Below, in pieces: positions 30,595 to 41,058 of a stretch of DNA of 64,000 nt; within the stretch, counting starts at the first letter, position 1; each line of letters starts with the position of its first letter. Below the pieces are notes generated by a model that saw nothing but the letters and a program-made list of their open reading frames with translations, ran no database searches and had not been told where the DNA came from. Location of the stretch: contig NC_057864.1 in the NCBI RefSeq assembly GCF_019393635.1, positions 480,249,617-480,313,616 on the forward strand, in the 5' to 3' direction. The DNA is from Dromiciops gliroides. Taxonomy: Eukaryota; Chordata; Mammalia; Microbiotheria; Microbiotheriidae. The position numbers were made by a program, and so were the translations under genes.

Positions 30595-31515
30595 GAGATT
30601 GGGTTATGAGTAGACAGAATGGACTGAGTGTCGTGATTTAATGGGAAAATATTCTCCCTTCTCCCCATTCATCCCTCACATTGCCTATAATCCCAGCAGA
30701 GTCAAGAAGCAGACTTTTCTTCCTCTACCTTTCTGCCAACATCTGTATCCAGATGAAATTAGATGAAGAAAAAAATCCAGGTCAGCCTTCATGGGAATAA
30801 AGGTCACAAAAGAGAAGGCTGCAAAGTGAGAAATTGGAGGAGGCTTTGTATAACCCAGGCCAGGACCAGTTACATGCAGCAAACACAAACAGCAGGAGGG
30901 TATTTTGTGCTGTGAGCAATCATGTACACTTTAGTGAGAACTATGGGGCCAACTCCTTGACCATTTATTACTTTGATATTTTCCCCCTTCACATAAACCA
31001 AAGATCAATCAAATGCCACAGGCAGATGACTCTCCTCGTGATCTGGACCAAAGTTCATTTTTCCAATTAAAGAACTAATCAATGATGAGCTTCTGCCATG
31101 CTGGGCCTCAAGGTAAAATAGCTGCTGATCCAGCGAATGGCTGGGATCATTCCTGGATTGGCCAGGGCCCGCTCTTCAGACAAGGGACTTGTGTCGGCAT
31201 CAGCAATTTCCTCCCCGTGGTGCTGTCTCAGCATCTGCGGTTTCCAAGTCAGGCCTGGCCCAGCATCTCCTCTGGCTCGATTATACACAGGCCCATCTGA
31301 ATGCCTTGAGGGGAGAGAAGTTTGAACATCCCAATCAGTAGAGCGTGGAATCCATGGAGAACACAATGACAAATGACATCTATCTCCTGGCATCCACTTT
31401 TTTCTTACTGGAAGAGTTTGCTAAGCACATGGACACGCTGGGCAGCCGAGGGCACGTCTGCATCTTACTGTTTTATTGTGTTTTTGTCTAGTCCTGTGAT
31501 TTCCTCCCTTTTCCA
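30595..31515. other. Intergenic single-copy sequence
   Basis: No repeat recognised. The minus-strand frame at 31079-31393 (104 codons) has no resemblance to a known protein. Confidence 0.35.
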
Positions 31516-31519
31516 ACGT

Positions 31520-31825
31520 GAGTCTTCAGGAGGTACACAGAAAGGTCAAGTGATTGCCCAGGGTTGCACAGCTAGTATGTGGCAGAGGCTGGGTCTGGAC
31601 CCAGGCCTCTTCTTTGGCTCACTACCCACTACCTCACAGTTACCAGGTATTTGTTATATGGGTGTTACATCTTGTGTAATGCTGCCTGACCATGTATGTG
31701 TCAAAGTTGTCCTGTTAGACCACAAACCCCACGAGGGCAGGGACCACACTTCGATGGTCTTTCTGCTTAAAGTGGCCCTCGGCCTTATACTTAGCGAGCT
31801 GTTGGCATTTAACAAATGACTTGGA
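31520..31825. mobile_element. MIR (antisense) followed by L2 3' end (sense)
   Basis: MIR at 31520-31640 (CCCAGGGTTGCACAGCTAGT) and L2 at 31640-31825 (CCCCACGAGGGCAGGGACCA). Confidence 0.6.
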
Positions 31826-31999
31826 TTTGTATGAAAATGTAACTGTGTGTGATTATACGGATGTTTATGTGCGTGTTGCCGTCTCTTTGTATGACTCACA
31901 AAAGGGGCCTGTAGATTTGAAAACAAAATTAGATTGTCAACAAAGCGAGAAGGGAATATTCTACTCTAACAGTGGCTTCACATTGATATACATTTATGG

Positions 32000-32243
32000 G
32001 AGGCCAGGAGGCACAGTGGATAGAGAACTGGGCTTGATGTCAGGAAGACTCCTTTTCCTGAGTTCAAATATGGCCTTGGACGCTTACAAACTGTGTGACC
32101 CTGGCCAAGTCACTTCACCCTGTTTGCCTGTTTTCTCATCCATAAAATGGGCTGGAGAAGGAAATGGCAAACCACTCCAGGATATTTGCCAAGAAAATCC
32201 TAAAAGTGGTCACAGAGAGTCCGAAACAACTCAACAACAAAAT
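32000..32243 (+). mobile_element. Long CORE-SINE
   Basis: AGGCACAGTGGATAGAGAAC, AGAAGGAAATGGCAAACCAC and a tail ending CAACTCAACAACAAAA. Confidence 0.88.
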
Positions 32244-32292
32244 ACACATCTATACATGTGACACTTACTGAGGAAGAACTATCATTAAGTAT

Positions 32293-32552
32293 CATGAGGC
32301 AACTGGGTGGCACACTGGGCCTGGAATCAGGAAGACCTGAGCTCAAATGTGGCCTCCAACATTTGGTAGCTGTGTGACCCTGAGCAAGTCACTTAACCTC
32401 TATCTGCCTCAGTTTCCTCCACTGTAAAATGGTTGTAGTGCCCGCACCAACCTTGCAGGGTTTTCATGAGGATCAATCGAGGTAATGTTTGTAAAGTTCT
32501 TAGCATAGCGCTTGGCACAGGGTAGGAGCCATGTAAATATTTATTCCCTTAT
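32293..32552 (+). mobile_element. MIR-type SINE, full length
   Basis: GGCAACTGGGTGGCACACTG, TGTGTGACCCTGAGCAAGTC and a 3' region GCGCTTGGCACAGGGTAGGA. The last portion is the L2-like tail of MIR. Confidence 0.75.
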
Positions 32553-32599
32553 TCTCTCTCCCCACCCCCTCATCAAAGACCAGTAGATCAAGTCCAGTC

Positions 32600-32960
32600 A
32601 GGAAGTATCCATCAGGCCCCTACTCTGTGCCAGGCATTGGAGATACAAAGAAAGGCAAAGGGCAGCAGCTGCTCTCGAGACGCTTACAATCTAAGGAGGG
32701 GACAACAAGCTGACAACGATGTGCAAGCAAAGGCATTAAGGCGGGACCAGAACCCCAGCATCTCTGGGTCTGTGGGGGTCAGGCAAGAAACTCCTGGCAT
32801 ACTGGAGGTGAGGCTTGTGATCTTCCAAGAGAGGTGTGATCTGGGGGCTGGCAAACTCAGCTCCACGCTCCCCTCACTGTGCTCTGAGCTGCCTGGAGGT
32901 TACACTGGTCTTTGAGTGACATATGACAAGGCCAAGAGGAAGGCCTCTTGTCCACTGGAC
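32600..32960 (-). mobile_element. L2 fragment, antisense
   Basis: CTACTCTGTGCCAGGCATTGG and GACGCTTACAATCTAAGGAG. Confidence 0.6.
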
Positions 32961-33625
32961 AGATCCTCTATGGAGAAATCATGGCACGACATGGACAAGA
33001 ATGGCCCCATCTGAGAGGATCTGGATGGGCCGCAATCAGCACTAGAGGAGGCAGTACCAATATTAATGAAAGCACAGGTCTGTTTTATGTATTTAAACTC
33101 CAAGTATCTCTTTGTTGATGTCGGAATGACTGCACCATTGGAATGGCTTGGCCAGTGCCCAGAACGAACCAAGCTCTTCTCATTGCTCTTCCAAGGAACT
33201 AAAATAAAATGAGTTCTTATTCTAGTGGATCATGTTTTGTGCTCTAATTAACAGCTCTTGGAACCATACCCTGGGTAATGCTGCCTCATTAGGTGCGCCA
33301 TCACTGCAAATTAGGGCTTAGATCACTCTTCATTATCTCCATAACGGCTCCAAAATCTCAACAAACTGCACCGACGAGAGACAAACGGGTCTCCTTCCAA
33401 GGCAGGGAGAGCACAGGGAGGGACTTCAGGGCTGACTTTTCATGAGTCTAATCCACGTCCTTGATGATTAAATAAGTCACAAAATGTTTTAAACGGCTAT
33501 TGTGTAAGTCAAGCACACACCATCTTTGCCATAGCTTTGGACCAAGCCTGGAGGTTGAAGCCCTGCAAAATGATTAATGAGGCCAATGGTTTTAAAGCAC
33601 TTTGCAAACCTTAAAGTATCTTCAA
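32960..33625. other. Intergenic single-copy sequence
   Basis: No repeat or gene recognised with confidence. Confidence 0.3.
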
Positions 33626-33629
33626 TGCC

Positions 33630-33630
<1 letters not shown>

Positions 33631-33669
<39 letters not shown>

Positions 33670-33703
33670 ACAAAAATAAGGGTCTCTCTCTCTCTCTCTC
33701 TCC
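33631..33703 (+). repeat. (GTT)n followed by (TC)n
   Basis: About 13 GTT units (33631-33669) and about 10 TC units (33683-33703). Confidence 0.93.
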
Positions 33704-33734
33704 TCTTGGCTGCATCTCTACTCTCCTGAAACCT

Positions 33735-34105
33735 CCTCCTGCTCCAGGCGAGCCCATCTATCTCCAATCCAGAGCTCATGCCTATGTGCTCTAGCATTTT
33801 TTGTGATGGTCTTTTCACCTGGAGCATTCTCTAAGGCCCAGGTTGTGATCTTCCTCCTTCAAGAAACTTCCCTTGGGGCAGCTAAGTGGCACAATGGATA
33901 GAGCACCGGCCCTGAAGGCAGGAGGACCTGAGTTCAAATCCGGCCTCAGACACTTAATGCTTACTAGCTGTGTGACCCTGGGCAAGTCACTTAACCCCAA
34001 TTGCCTCACTAAAAACAAAACAAAACAAAACAAAACTTCCCTGACTACTCCAGCCACCAGAAATCACTTTTCTGGCCTAATTAGTCATTGAACTTATTGG
34101 AACTA
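33735..34105 (+). mobile_element. L2 fragment split by a SINE
   Basis: CACCTGGAGCATTCTCTAAG before and CTTCCCTGACTACTCCAGCC after the SINE at 33875. Confidence 0.6.
33875..34034 (+). mobile_element. WSINE1-type SINE
   Basis: Tail of CAAAA units. Target duplication AAACTTCCCT on both sides. Confidence 0.93.
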
Positions 34106-34212
34106 GACATTGGGGCAGCCTTTTATGTTCAAGCTAGCATCACATTATACATTATCAGGCGCTGTTTTGTGTCAACCCTGTCTTCTCAACTAAAAAGGAA
34201 ACTTTGGAAACT

Positions 34213-34462
34213 TGGGCAGCTAGGAGACACAGTGGACAGAGCTCCGGGCCTGGAGTCAAGAAGTCCTGAGTCCAAATTCAGTCTCAGAAACTTACTAGCT
34301 GTGAGGCTTTGGCTATGTCATTTAGCCTCTGTTTGCCTCAGTTTCCTCAACTGCAAAATGGGCTTAATAATATAGTACCTTCTTCCTAGGGCTGTCGCAA
34401 GCATTAAATTAGACAGTATTTGTAAAGTGTCTGGCACCCAGTAGGTACTGTATAAATGTAAC
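34213..34462 (+). mobile_element. MIR-type SINE, full length
   Basis: CTCAGTTTCCTCAACTGCAA, GGGCTGTCGCAAGCATTAAA and GTCTGGCACCCAGTAGGTAC. Confidence 0.7.
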
Positions 34463-34569
34463 TATTTCTATCCTGCTGCTGGCCCACCTTCTGAACCAGA
34501 CCTCAAGACACTGTGCCTGAGAGGAGAGGAGCTAAGTTATTCTGCTTTGAACTGGGACCTTGCCCCCCC

Positions 34570-34770
34570 ATTCCACCCCCAACAATCTGCTTCCAGCCGT
34601 AAGGACTGTTCTCAAATCAATGCTACCCCTGCCTCTACCAAAAGCATCGAAGTGGATTGCCTTACAGTTCTACACACCCCTTGCCTCACTACCCCATTAG
34701 AGTGTAAGCTCTTTGAGAGTGGAGACACTGCTTTTCTACTTGTACCCCTAGCATTTAGCACATAGTAAAG
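34570..34770 (+). mobile_element. L2 3' end
   Basis: GAGTGTAAGCTCTTTGAGAG and TAGCATTTAGCACATAGTAA. Confidence 0.6.
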
Positions 34771-34774
34771 ACAG

Positions 34775-34965
34775 AGGCAGCTGGCTGGCACAATGAACAG
34801 TGAGCTGCACTTGGAGTCAGAACGACGAGTTCAAATCCGGCCTCAGATATTTCCTATCTATGTGACCCTGGGTGAGTCATTTAATCCTGTTGGCCTCAGT
34901 TTCCTCATCTGTAAAATGAAGGAACCTTAGAGATCATCCCTTCCAGTTCTAAATCTGTGATTCTG
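34775..34965 (+). mobile_element. MIR/Ther-type SINE
   Basis: Head AGGCAGCTGGCTGGCACAAT, then CTCATCTGTAAAATGAAGGA and CAGTTCTAAATCTGTGATTC. Confidence 0.7.
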
Positions 34966-34977
34966 TGATTGGATAGT

Positions 34978-35230
34978 GGGCAGCTAGGTGGCACAGTGGA
35001 CAGAGTCTGGGGCCTGGAATCAGGAAGAGTCTTCTTTGTGAGTTTGAATCTGCCCTCTGACACTGTCTGCGTGACCCTGGGCAAGTCACTTAACCCTGGT
35101 TGCCTCAATTCCTCATGTGGAGAAGGAAATGAGCTGAAGAAGGAAGTGGCAAACTAGCGTCTTAGCCAAGAAAATCCCAAATGGGGGTCACAAAGAGTCA
35201 GACATGACTGAAAAATGACTGAACAACAGT
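34978..35230 (+). mobile_element. Long CORE-SINE
   Basis: GGCAGCTAGGTGGCACAGTG head and GTCAGACATGACTGAAAAAT tail ending GAACAACAG. Confidence 0.9.
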
Positions 35231-35231
35231 T

Positions 35232-35598
35232 CTCCAATACTAATACTTGCATTGCTGAATATGATGACACATACAAAGTGCTTTAGAAACCTCAAAGCCC
35301 TACATAAACCCTGCTGCTGTTCAGTCAATTTTCAGCCACATTTGAACTAGGGAAGAAAACATAAATGCTAATGATTATTAGATGGAGTTTTTTTTCTTTG
35401 TTAGAGAAACCTTAGTTGTAGAAATAGCCTCCATGCAATCTATGTAAAACCAAGGCAAGAAAAGGGGGGATGGGGACACTATGAGTGTTGAAACCATCCA
35501 GATGTGAGGCACCCTGCAGGTACATACTCTGCTCTCCCCCAAAGACACAAATCACAGCAATGTGCGACTCGATCCCATGCATGGGAATGGTGAACTGG
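35232..35598. other. Intergenic, nothing recognised
   Basis: AT-rich sequence with no confident repeat. 35232-35330 may be a decayed MIR tail. Confidence 0.3.
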
Positions 35599-35600
35599 AG

Positions 35601-35873
35601 CAGCAGACCTCAAACCTTTTTGTCTCAGGAACCCCTTTATACTCTTAAAAATTATGTTGTCAGTGAATCAATAAACCTTTATTAAGTGCCAACCATGTGC
35701 CAGGCACTGGGCTAAGCATTTTTGTTTATTTGGGTTATATCTATCAATTTTTATTCTATCAGAAATTAAAATGTCTTATTATGATAATGGAAATAGTTTT
35801 TACATTGCAGAGACCCCCTGTAAAGGTCTCGGGAACTCCCAGGGGATCCCAGACCACAACGTGAAATCTGCTA
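35601..35873. mobile_element. hAT-type non-autonomous DNA transposon, second copy
   Basis: Same family as 178-1007: CCTTTATACTCTTAAAAATTA or close text, GGGTTATATCTATCAATTTT and an end GACCACAACGTGAAATCTGC. A 60-base antisense L2-like piece (35663-35724) interrupts it. Confidence 0.6.
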
Positions 35874-35874
35874 A

Positions 35875-36185
35875 GCCAGAGGACAGCTATATAAAGCAGC
35901 GGATGAAAATATTCTTCCTTAAAAGCTGACGCATTATGCCATCAAGTAACAAAAGTACATACTGAATGCTTGTATGGAAGTGTGCCTCCCTTGAAGAAGG
36001 ACACTCAAGTCCCGCAAATTGTGAAAGACTGATCTTAAGTAATTAAAAATATAAGGAGGCCTTTTCAAGGTGCTCTGGGTTATTACTTTCAAGTACATAT
36101 ACTGATTTGAACTAGGAAAACCTAATCTCACAACAGGTCCTTAAGAAGCCACTTTAGGGAAGAATGATTTGTAATTGGCATAACA
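35875..36185. other. Intergenic single-copy sequence
   Basis: No repeat or gene recognised. Confidence 0.3.
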
Positions 36186-36187
36186 AT

Positions 36188-36335
36188 TTAGATAGATAGT
36201 GTGTGTATACAAACATACATGTGTATATATGTATACACAATACACAATGCACATGTGTGTACATGTGTGTGTATATACGTGTGTATGTATACATGTGTGT
36301 ATACATGCATGCACACAAATGTATGTATATAAATG
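36188..36335 (+). repeat. TG/TA-rich dinucleotide repeat
   Basis: Interrupted TGTGTA/CATACA units over about 150 bases. Confidence 0.8.
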
Positions 36336-36514
36336 CTTCTCAAGTGCTTGGTGTTCTTTTTAAACACCCTCTTAAGTTAAACACGTTCAGTGAAATCTTG
36401 TTTATACTGTTTGCTTAGCTCCCCCTTCAGAAACAAAGCAAAGCTAAATTTCAGTTCAACTTCAATTCAGGTAGTCACAAATTTCTAATGGTGAGGTCCA
36501 AAAGAAATAAGGTT

Positions 36515-36680
36515 ACATCCATGTCAGAGACCTTAGATATGATCCAGTCTGACCTCTTCATTTTACAAATGAGGAAACTAAGGCCTTCAGGGGTAACTTC
36601 CCCGATATCAGAGTATTAAGTAGCAGACCTAGGATTCAAATGCCAGTCCTCTGACCCCCAAATCTGGTGTATCACGTTCC
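36515..36680 (-). mobile_element. MIR-type SINE, antisense
   Basis: ATGAGGAAACTAAGGCCTTC and CCTAGGATTCAAATGCCAGT. Confidence 0.65.
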
Positions 36681-37030
36681 AGAAAACCAGCATTTGGGTA
36701 TACTGAATCCTACGTTCAAATTGTTCACCAAATTATTCATGTTATTTTCTTTTGTTAACTAAAAATCTTCATTAAAATTTGAGATTCTTTATTCTGAGCT
36801 TCACCTTAATGGGGAAGCAAACTCGTTCCAACATGAAATTTGGCGAAGTCTTTCTCTGTGGTTAGTATGGCTGAGCAAATTCAGAACTGGCCCCAGAGAG
36901 TCATAGATGGATTTATAGCTAGGGGAAAGGAAGTCTTTAGAGGAATTTCCCGGAACCTGCCCCTGGCCTTCTGCTCACTGGATTCAAAATGGGAAGAAAA
37001 CCTTGAGATCAAGAGGAAGGTCCTTTTCTG
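36680..37030. other. Intergenic single-copy sequence
   Basis: No repeat or gene recognised. Confidence 0.3.
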
Positions 37031-37405
37031 GACTTTGCCACCGAGGTCTCAGCTGCCTTCTCCCTCATTCCTCGTGTCCTCCTCGTGTTCTTCCCGGGCC
37101 CTCCATTTTGCCATCCTTCATTCTCCAGGCTTCACCATCATGCCACTCCCCCAAACCCCTTCCAGCTCCCATTTTCATATTGCTATCCCCTATTAGAAAG
37201 TTGGTTCTATGGGAGCAAGGATTCTTGTTGTTTTTATTTCTTATCTCCGGCACTCCCTTCCCTTTCCATCTTTCTTATGGGTTATCTTTCTCCCCCATAA
37301 TAATGTAAGTTTCTTGAGGGCAGGGACCGTCTTTTTGTTTGTATCTGCATCCCCAGTGCTTGGCACAATGCCTGGCACCTAATAAATGTTTATTGATTTG
37401 ATTGG
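37030..37405 (+). mobile_element. L2 3' end
   Basis: TTGAGGGCAGGGACCGTCTT, TTGGCACAATGCCTGGCACC and AATAAATGTTTATTGATTTG. Confidence 0.7.
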
Positions 37406-37424
37406 ATCTAACCTTTTAAAAAAT

Positions 37425-37545
37425 AAATAAAGTGACAGGCAGGGAAGGGAAATGACCTACCCAAAGTGACACAGGTCCTCCTTCAGAAACTACAGCAGAG
37501 CCAAGATTTGGACCAGAGGCTCTAGAATCATTTCACTATGATATG
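37425..37545 (-). mobile_element. MIR fragment, antisense
   Basis: GGGAAATGACCTACCCAAAG and AGCCAAGATTTGGACCAGAG. Confidence 0.5.
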
Positions 37546-37547
37546 CC

Positions 37548-38340
37548 TGCAGTTCAATTTTCATCAATGACTTGAATAAAGGAATGAACATTTATAAAAT
37601 TTGTGGATGGCAGTAAGCTCAGAACAATATCTTACACTGGCTGACAGGATCCCAAAGGATGCTGACAGAAGACAATGGGCTGAATATAAGATTGAATTTA
37701 AAAGGGATAAATGTATATTTAGGCAAACATCAACTTCTCATAAATGAAAATGGGGAAGGTCGGGCTGGATGAATTTGAGTGGAAAAAAACCTGCAGGATC
37801 TGCATGAACTAGAGGTTTAGTAAGAATCAACATTGAGAGGGAGCAGCTGGAAAAGCTAGCATGAGCTTGGATTGCAATCAGAGGACTAGGGACCAGAACA
37901 TTCCACAGTACTTCTCCATGATCAGAACACAGCTGAGACATTGTGTCCAATTCTGGGCATCATAATGACAAGTGTGTGTATCCAGCCAGAGGCAGGTGAT
38001 CAGAATAAAGAGGGGATTGTGACCACTCTGAGGGGACTGATTGAAGGAACTGGGAAGTTTAGCCTGGAGCACACTAAGGAGAAGGGGGAGATAAGCCAGG
38101 CATCATCAAGTATTTTAAGAGATAGAACATGGGGCAGTTAGGTGGGGCAATAGATGAAGCACCGGCCCTGAATTCCAGAGGACCTGAATTCAAATCCGGC
38201 CTCAGACACTTGACACTAACTAGCTGTGTGACCTTGGGCAAGTCACTAAAAAAAAGAGAGATAGAACACGAAGTGGGGCTAGACTTTTTCCTAGCACCAG
38301 AAGGCAAAGCCTGGGGCAGTATGAGGAAACTGCAGGTAGG
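37548..38340 (+). mobile_element. CR1/L3 LINE fragment, sense, split by a SINE
   Basis: CTGAGACATTGTGTCCAATTC, GGAACTGGGAAGTTTAGCCT and AAGGAGAAGGGGGAGATAAG match the CR1/L3 RT end and 3' UTR. The SINE sits at 38131. Confidence 0.7.
38131..38256 (+). mobile_element. WSINE1-type SINE (3' shortened)
   Basis: Ends soon after GGGCAAGTCACT with a short A tail. Target duplication AGATAGAACA on both sides. Confidence 0.9.
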
Positions 38341-38434
38341 CACATTTCAAGGTGATGTAAAAACAAACAAACAAAAACCACCCAAAAACCAAACCCTTCC
38401 TAACGATGAGCAATGTCAGAAAGTGGAAGATAAT

Positions 38435-38800
38435 CAGCCGATCAATAAATATTTATTAAGGACCTACCATGGGCCAGATGCTGTGCTAAGTGCTAAAGAC
38501 ATAAAAAGAGATAAAGGCGGTTCTTATCCTCAAGGAGCCCTCGATCTAAGGAGAACTTATGAAGCAACAGGTTTTCCCCCTCCCTAGATAGAGATCTTTA
38601 GAAGCTGAGCCCTTGTCTGGCAAGCTGTACAAGGAGATCCTGTTTGGGTATGGATTGGATTGGAAGGCTAATCAGGTCCATTCTAACTCACAAGACTACA
38701 CTCTCCTTCCCTGTTCCAACAAGGTACAGTGAGTGAGCACAAGTCATCGAGCCAAATGGCATTTTTAAAGCACCTACTATGCGCCAGTCTGAATGACAAA
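38435..38800 (-). mobile_element. L2 fragments, antisense
   Basis: TTATTAAGGACCTACCATGG and TGCTGTGCTAAGTGCTAAAG. A shorter piece lies at 38745-38800. Confidence 0.55.
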
Positions 38801-38807
38801 TTAATCT

Positions 38808-38962
38808 GAGGCAGCATGGTGAAGTCAAAAGAGCAAAGGATTTTGATTGAGAGGACTAGGGTTCCAGTCCCAGCTGAATGATCTTCATCAATTCTCTTCT
38901 CTGGACCTCAGGTTCCTCATGTGTAAGATGAACTAAGATCTTTCCACTTCTAAATCCTAGGT
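38808..38962 (+). mobile_element. MIR-type SINE
   Basis: GAGGCAGCATGGTGAAGTCA, TCTGGACCTCAGGTTCCTC. Confidence 0.65.
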
Positions 38963-38964
38963 AA

Positions 38965-39840
38965 ATAACTGCTTAAATGCATCAGAGATCTTTTTATGAT
39001 GCCAATGTTCCTCTCAGATCTGAGAGCTCATTAATTTGGACATTTCCCCCCAAACTGTAGATAGCACTGCTTCCTATAAGACTTGGCTCATGCTTTCCCA
39101 TAGGTTTGTTATGAGGGGTCCACCCAATGTGCTGGAGGCATTTATTGTCTTCTGATATCCTAAGGATCTGCTTTTGACATTCTGGCTGTTCATCCACCTG
39201 TCATCCCAGGCCCTCACCACCTGAGTGGCCTTTCTCTTCCTATCATACATTTTCCTGATGCCATATTCTTTGAAATACCACACTGGTTGGAGTCTGCATC
39301 CTTCCCTCTGGCCCTCTGTGGAATATTCATGTCCACTTCCCTTTGCTCCGTGTCCCAAAGTCATCCATCAATACCCATAGAATGACGGTTATAAGAAGAT
39401 GGACCTTTGCTTTGTGGAACAGCTTAGAGTATTTTAAAAGAGCTTTGCAGTCTTCCGAAGGCAGTCCCACTGGCTCTCCTCCTCCTGGTCATGGGATCGC
39501 AGAATCAGGAAGGCGGGACCTTTGAGGACGTCAAATCCAATCACTCTCCCCACTCAAGCCCAAGGATCCATCTGACGTACTGCATATTCTATGTGTATTG
39601 TTTGTCCCAGATAGACACGTTAGTAGACAAGCTCTATAGGCCGTACATCCAAATGCATGTCATAACCTGGGCAATTGACACTTCATCCACTTGGTTTTTC
39701 CTATGTGGATGGTTAGACCAAAGTATTTTTCGAAAGGCTGCCTCTCTTCAAGGAGGCTCTGCCGTGTTTGGGGGCTTGCTGTCATCCACAAACGGGAGCT
39801 TGGGGTGGGGGCTCATCACCGCCAGGAAGGGTCCTCCGAG
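38965..39840. other. Single-copy region upstream of DUSP28
   Basis: No repeat recognised until the MIR remnant at the CpG island edge. No coding exon found on either strand. Confidence 0.35.
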
Positions 39841-39960
39841 GCCCCCACTCCCTCCTTTGTACAGAGGGGGAAACTGAGGCCCAGAGGGGAGGGGCTCCCT
39901 CCCTGCCCCCTCCGCTGGGATGGCCGGCACTAGGACCCGGGGGAGCGCGGATGGCGGTGA

Positions 39961-39968
39961 TAAATATA
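39961..39968 (+). promoter_or_regulatory. TATA-like box of DUSP28
   Basis: TAAATATA lies 73-80 bases upstream of the chosen ATG, which would place transcription initiation near 39990-40000 and leave a short 5' UTR. It is an AT island in very GC-rich sequence. It lies downstream of the in-frame ATG at 39951, so that upstream ATG would not be transcribed from it. Confidence 0.5.
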
Positions 39969-40040
39969 GCCAGCGGGAGGGACCAGCTGCGGGGCAGCTC
40001 GGGGCAGCCGAGGTTCCGCTCAGTCTCGTCCCATCCGGGC

Positions 40041-40448
40041 ATGGAGACGGAGCCGGCAGCCCCGGCAGGAGGCCCGGCGGGGGCCTCGGGCTCGGAGGCC
40101 GGACGGCAGCTCGCGCGGGTCACGCCATGGCTGCTCCTGGGCCCTGCGCGCGTCGCCGCAGACGCGGAGCTGCTAGTGCGCGAACGCGTCACGTTCTGCG
40201 TCAACGTGACCCGGCAGCAGCCGTGCCCACGCGCGCCGGGCGTGCGCACGCTGCGCGTGCCCATCTTTGACGACCCCGCAGAAGACCTGTTGACACACCT
40301 GGAACCCTGCTGCGCCGCCCTGGAAGCGGCCGCACGCGCCGGAGGCACGTGCCTCGTGTACTGCAAGAACGGCCGCAGCCGCTCGGCCGCCGTGTGCACC
40401 GCCTACCTCATGCGACACAGCGGCCTTAGCCTCGAGCAGGCCTTCCAG
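40041..40448 (+). CDS. DUSP28: DUSP28 coding exon 1: DSP domain with active site
   Basis: 408 bases, 136 codons, from METEPAAPAGG to LSLEQAFQ, with donor CAG|GTGGGC. The start at 40041 is preferred over the in-frame ATG at 39951. It has purine at -3 and G at +4, lies downstream of the TATA-like box, and leaves an N-terminal tail about as long as in human. It holds the substrate-pocket strands, the acid loop (FDDPAED) and the catalytic CX5R loop. Confidence 0.95.
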
Positions 40449-40800
40449 GTGGGCGGGGCCGGAGCCGGGAAGGGAGGGGCTTTGGGTGATTGGCCCGGGC
40501 CGGCAGAAGGGGCGGGGGTTTGGGGCCATGGGCCAAGAACGTGAGGGGGCGGGGCTGAAGCAGAGGGGGCGGGGCTGGAGAGAGAAGGGGTTGGGTTTGG
40601 GGAGAGCTTCGGGCAAAGACTAGGAGTGGCGGGGCTGGAGCCGATATGGGAGGAGCCATACCCCCCCCAGGGGAGGGGGCGGGGCCGGAGCAAGGAGGGG
40701 CGGGTCTTCCATCAGGACTTTGAGTGAGTGGGTGGAGGGAGAGCCTGGGTCGGGGGTGGGCGGGGCTCCGAGGGACCGAGGGGGCGGGGTGAGCCGGAGG
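40449..40800 (+). repeat. GC-box array in the DUSP28 intron
   Basis: About nine copies of GGGCGGGGC or close variants are spaced irregularly over roughly 350 bases (near 40452, 40509, 40545, 40566, 40628, 40676, 40697, 40757 and 40781), set in purine-rich sequence. The units look like a degenerate tandem repeat. They could bind Sp/KLF factors or form G-quadruplexes. The intron spans 40449-41058. Confidence 0.65.
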
Positions 40801-41058
40801 ACTGCCCTGGGTCTCTGAATCCAGAGTCTGGAGCCGGTTCGCATGCAGAGGTCCTGCTGCCCGCCCGTGTTTCTCCCTTAGTCCCACCCGTGTCCGTGGC
40901 TCAGAGAGGGTAGATGATGAACTCCAGCGCCACGGCCCCCCTCGTGGGTGGAGGCCAGGCCTCTGGGCGTCTTCCAAGCCAAACCCCCAGCAGAAGGGGA
41001 GCAGAAGCACTGGGGGCTCACGCCCCCCCATTGCCTCACGTGCTTGTCTGCCCCTCAG

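Larger units (their letters stand above)
39840..40860 (+). promoter_or_regulatory. CpG island of DUSP28
   Basis: CpG-dense block covering the DUSP28 promoter, first exon and the start of its intron. Its upstream edge overlaps a MIR remnant (GAAACTGAGGCCCAG). CpG density falls off near 40.86 kb. Confidence 0.8.

Noticed and set aside
33815-34057. A recurring predicted peptide (RQLGLSDLPRVTQLVSVKCL) in many open frames, suggesting a multicopy gene family
   Set aside because: Every instance is the antisense translation of a WSINE1-type SINE, for example at 236, 772, 14514, 42461 and 60981. It is not a gene.
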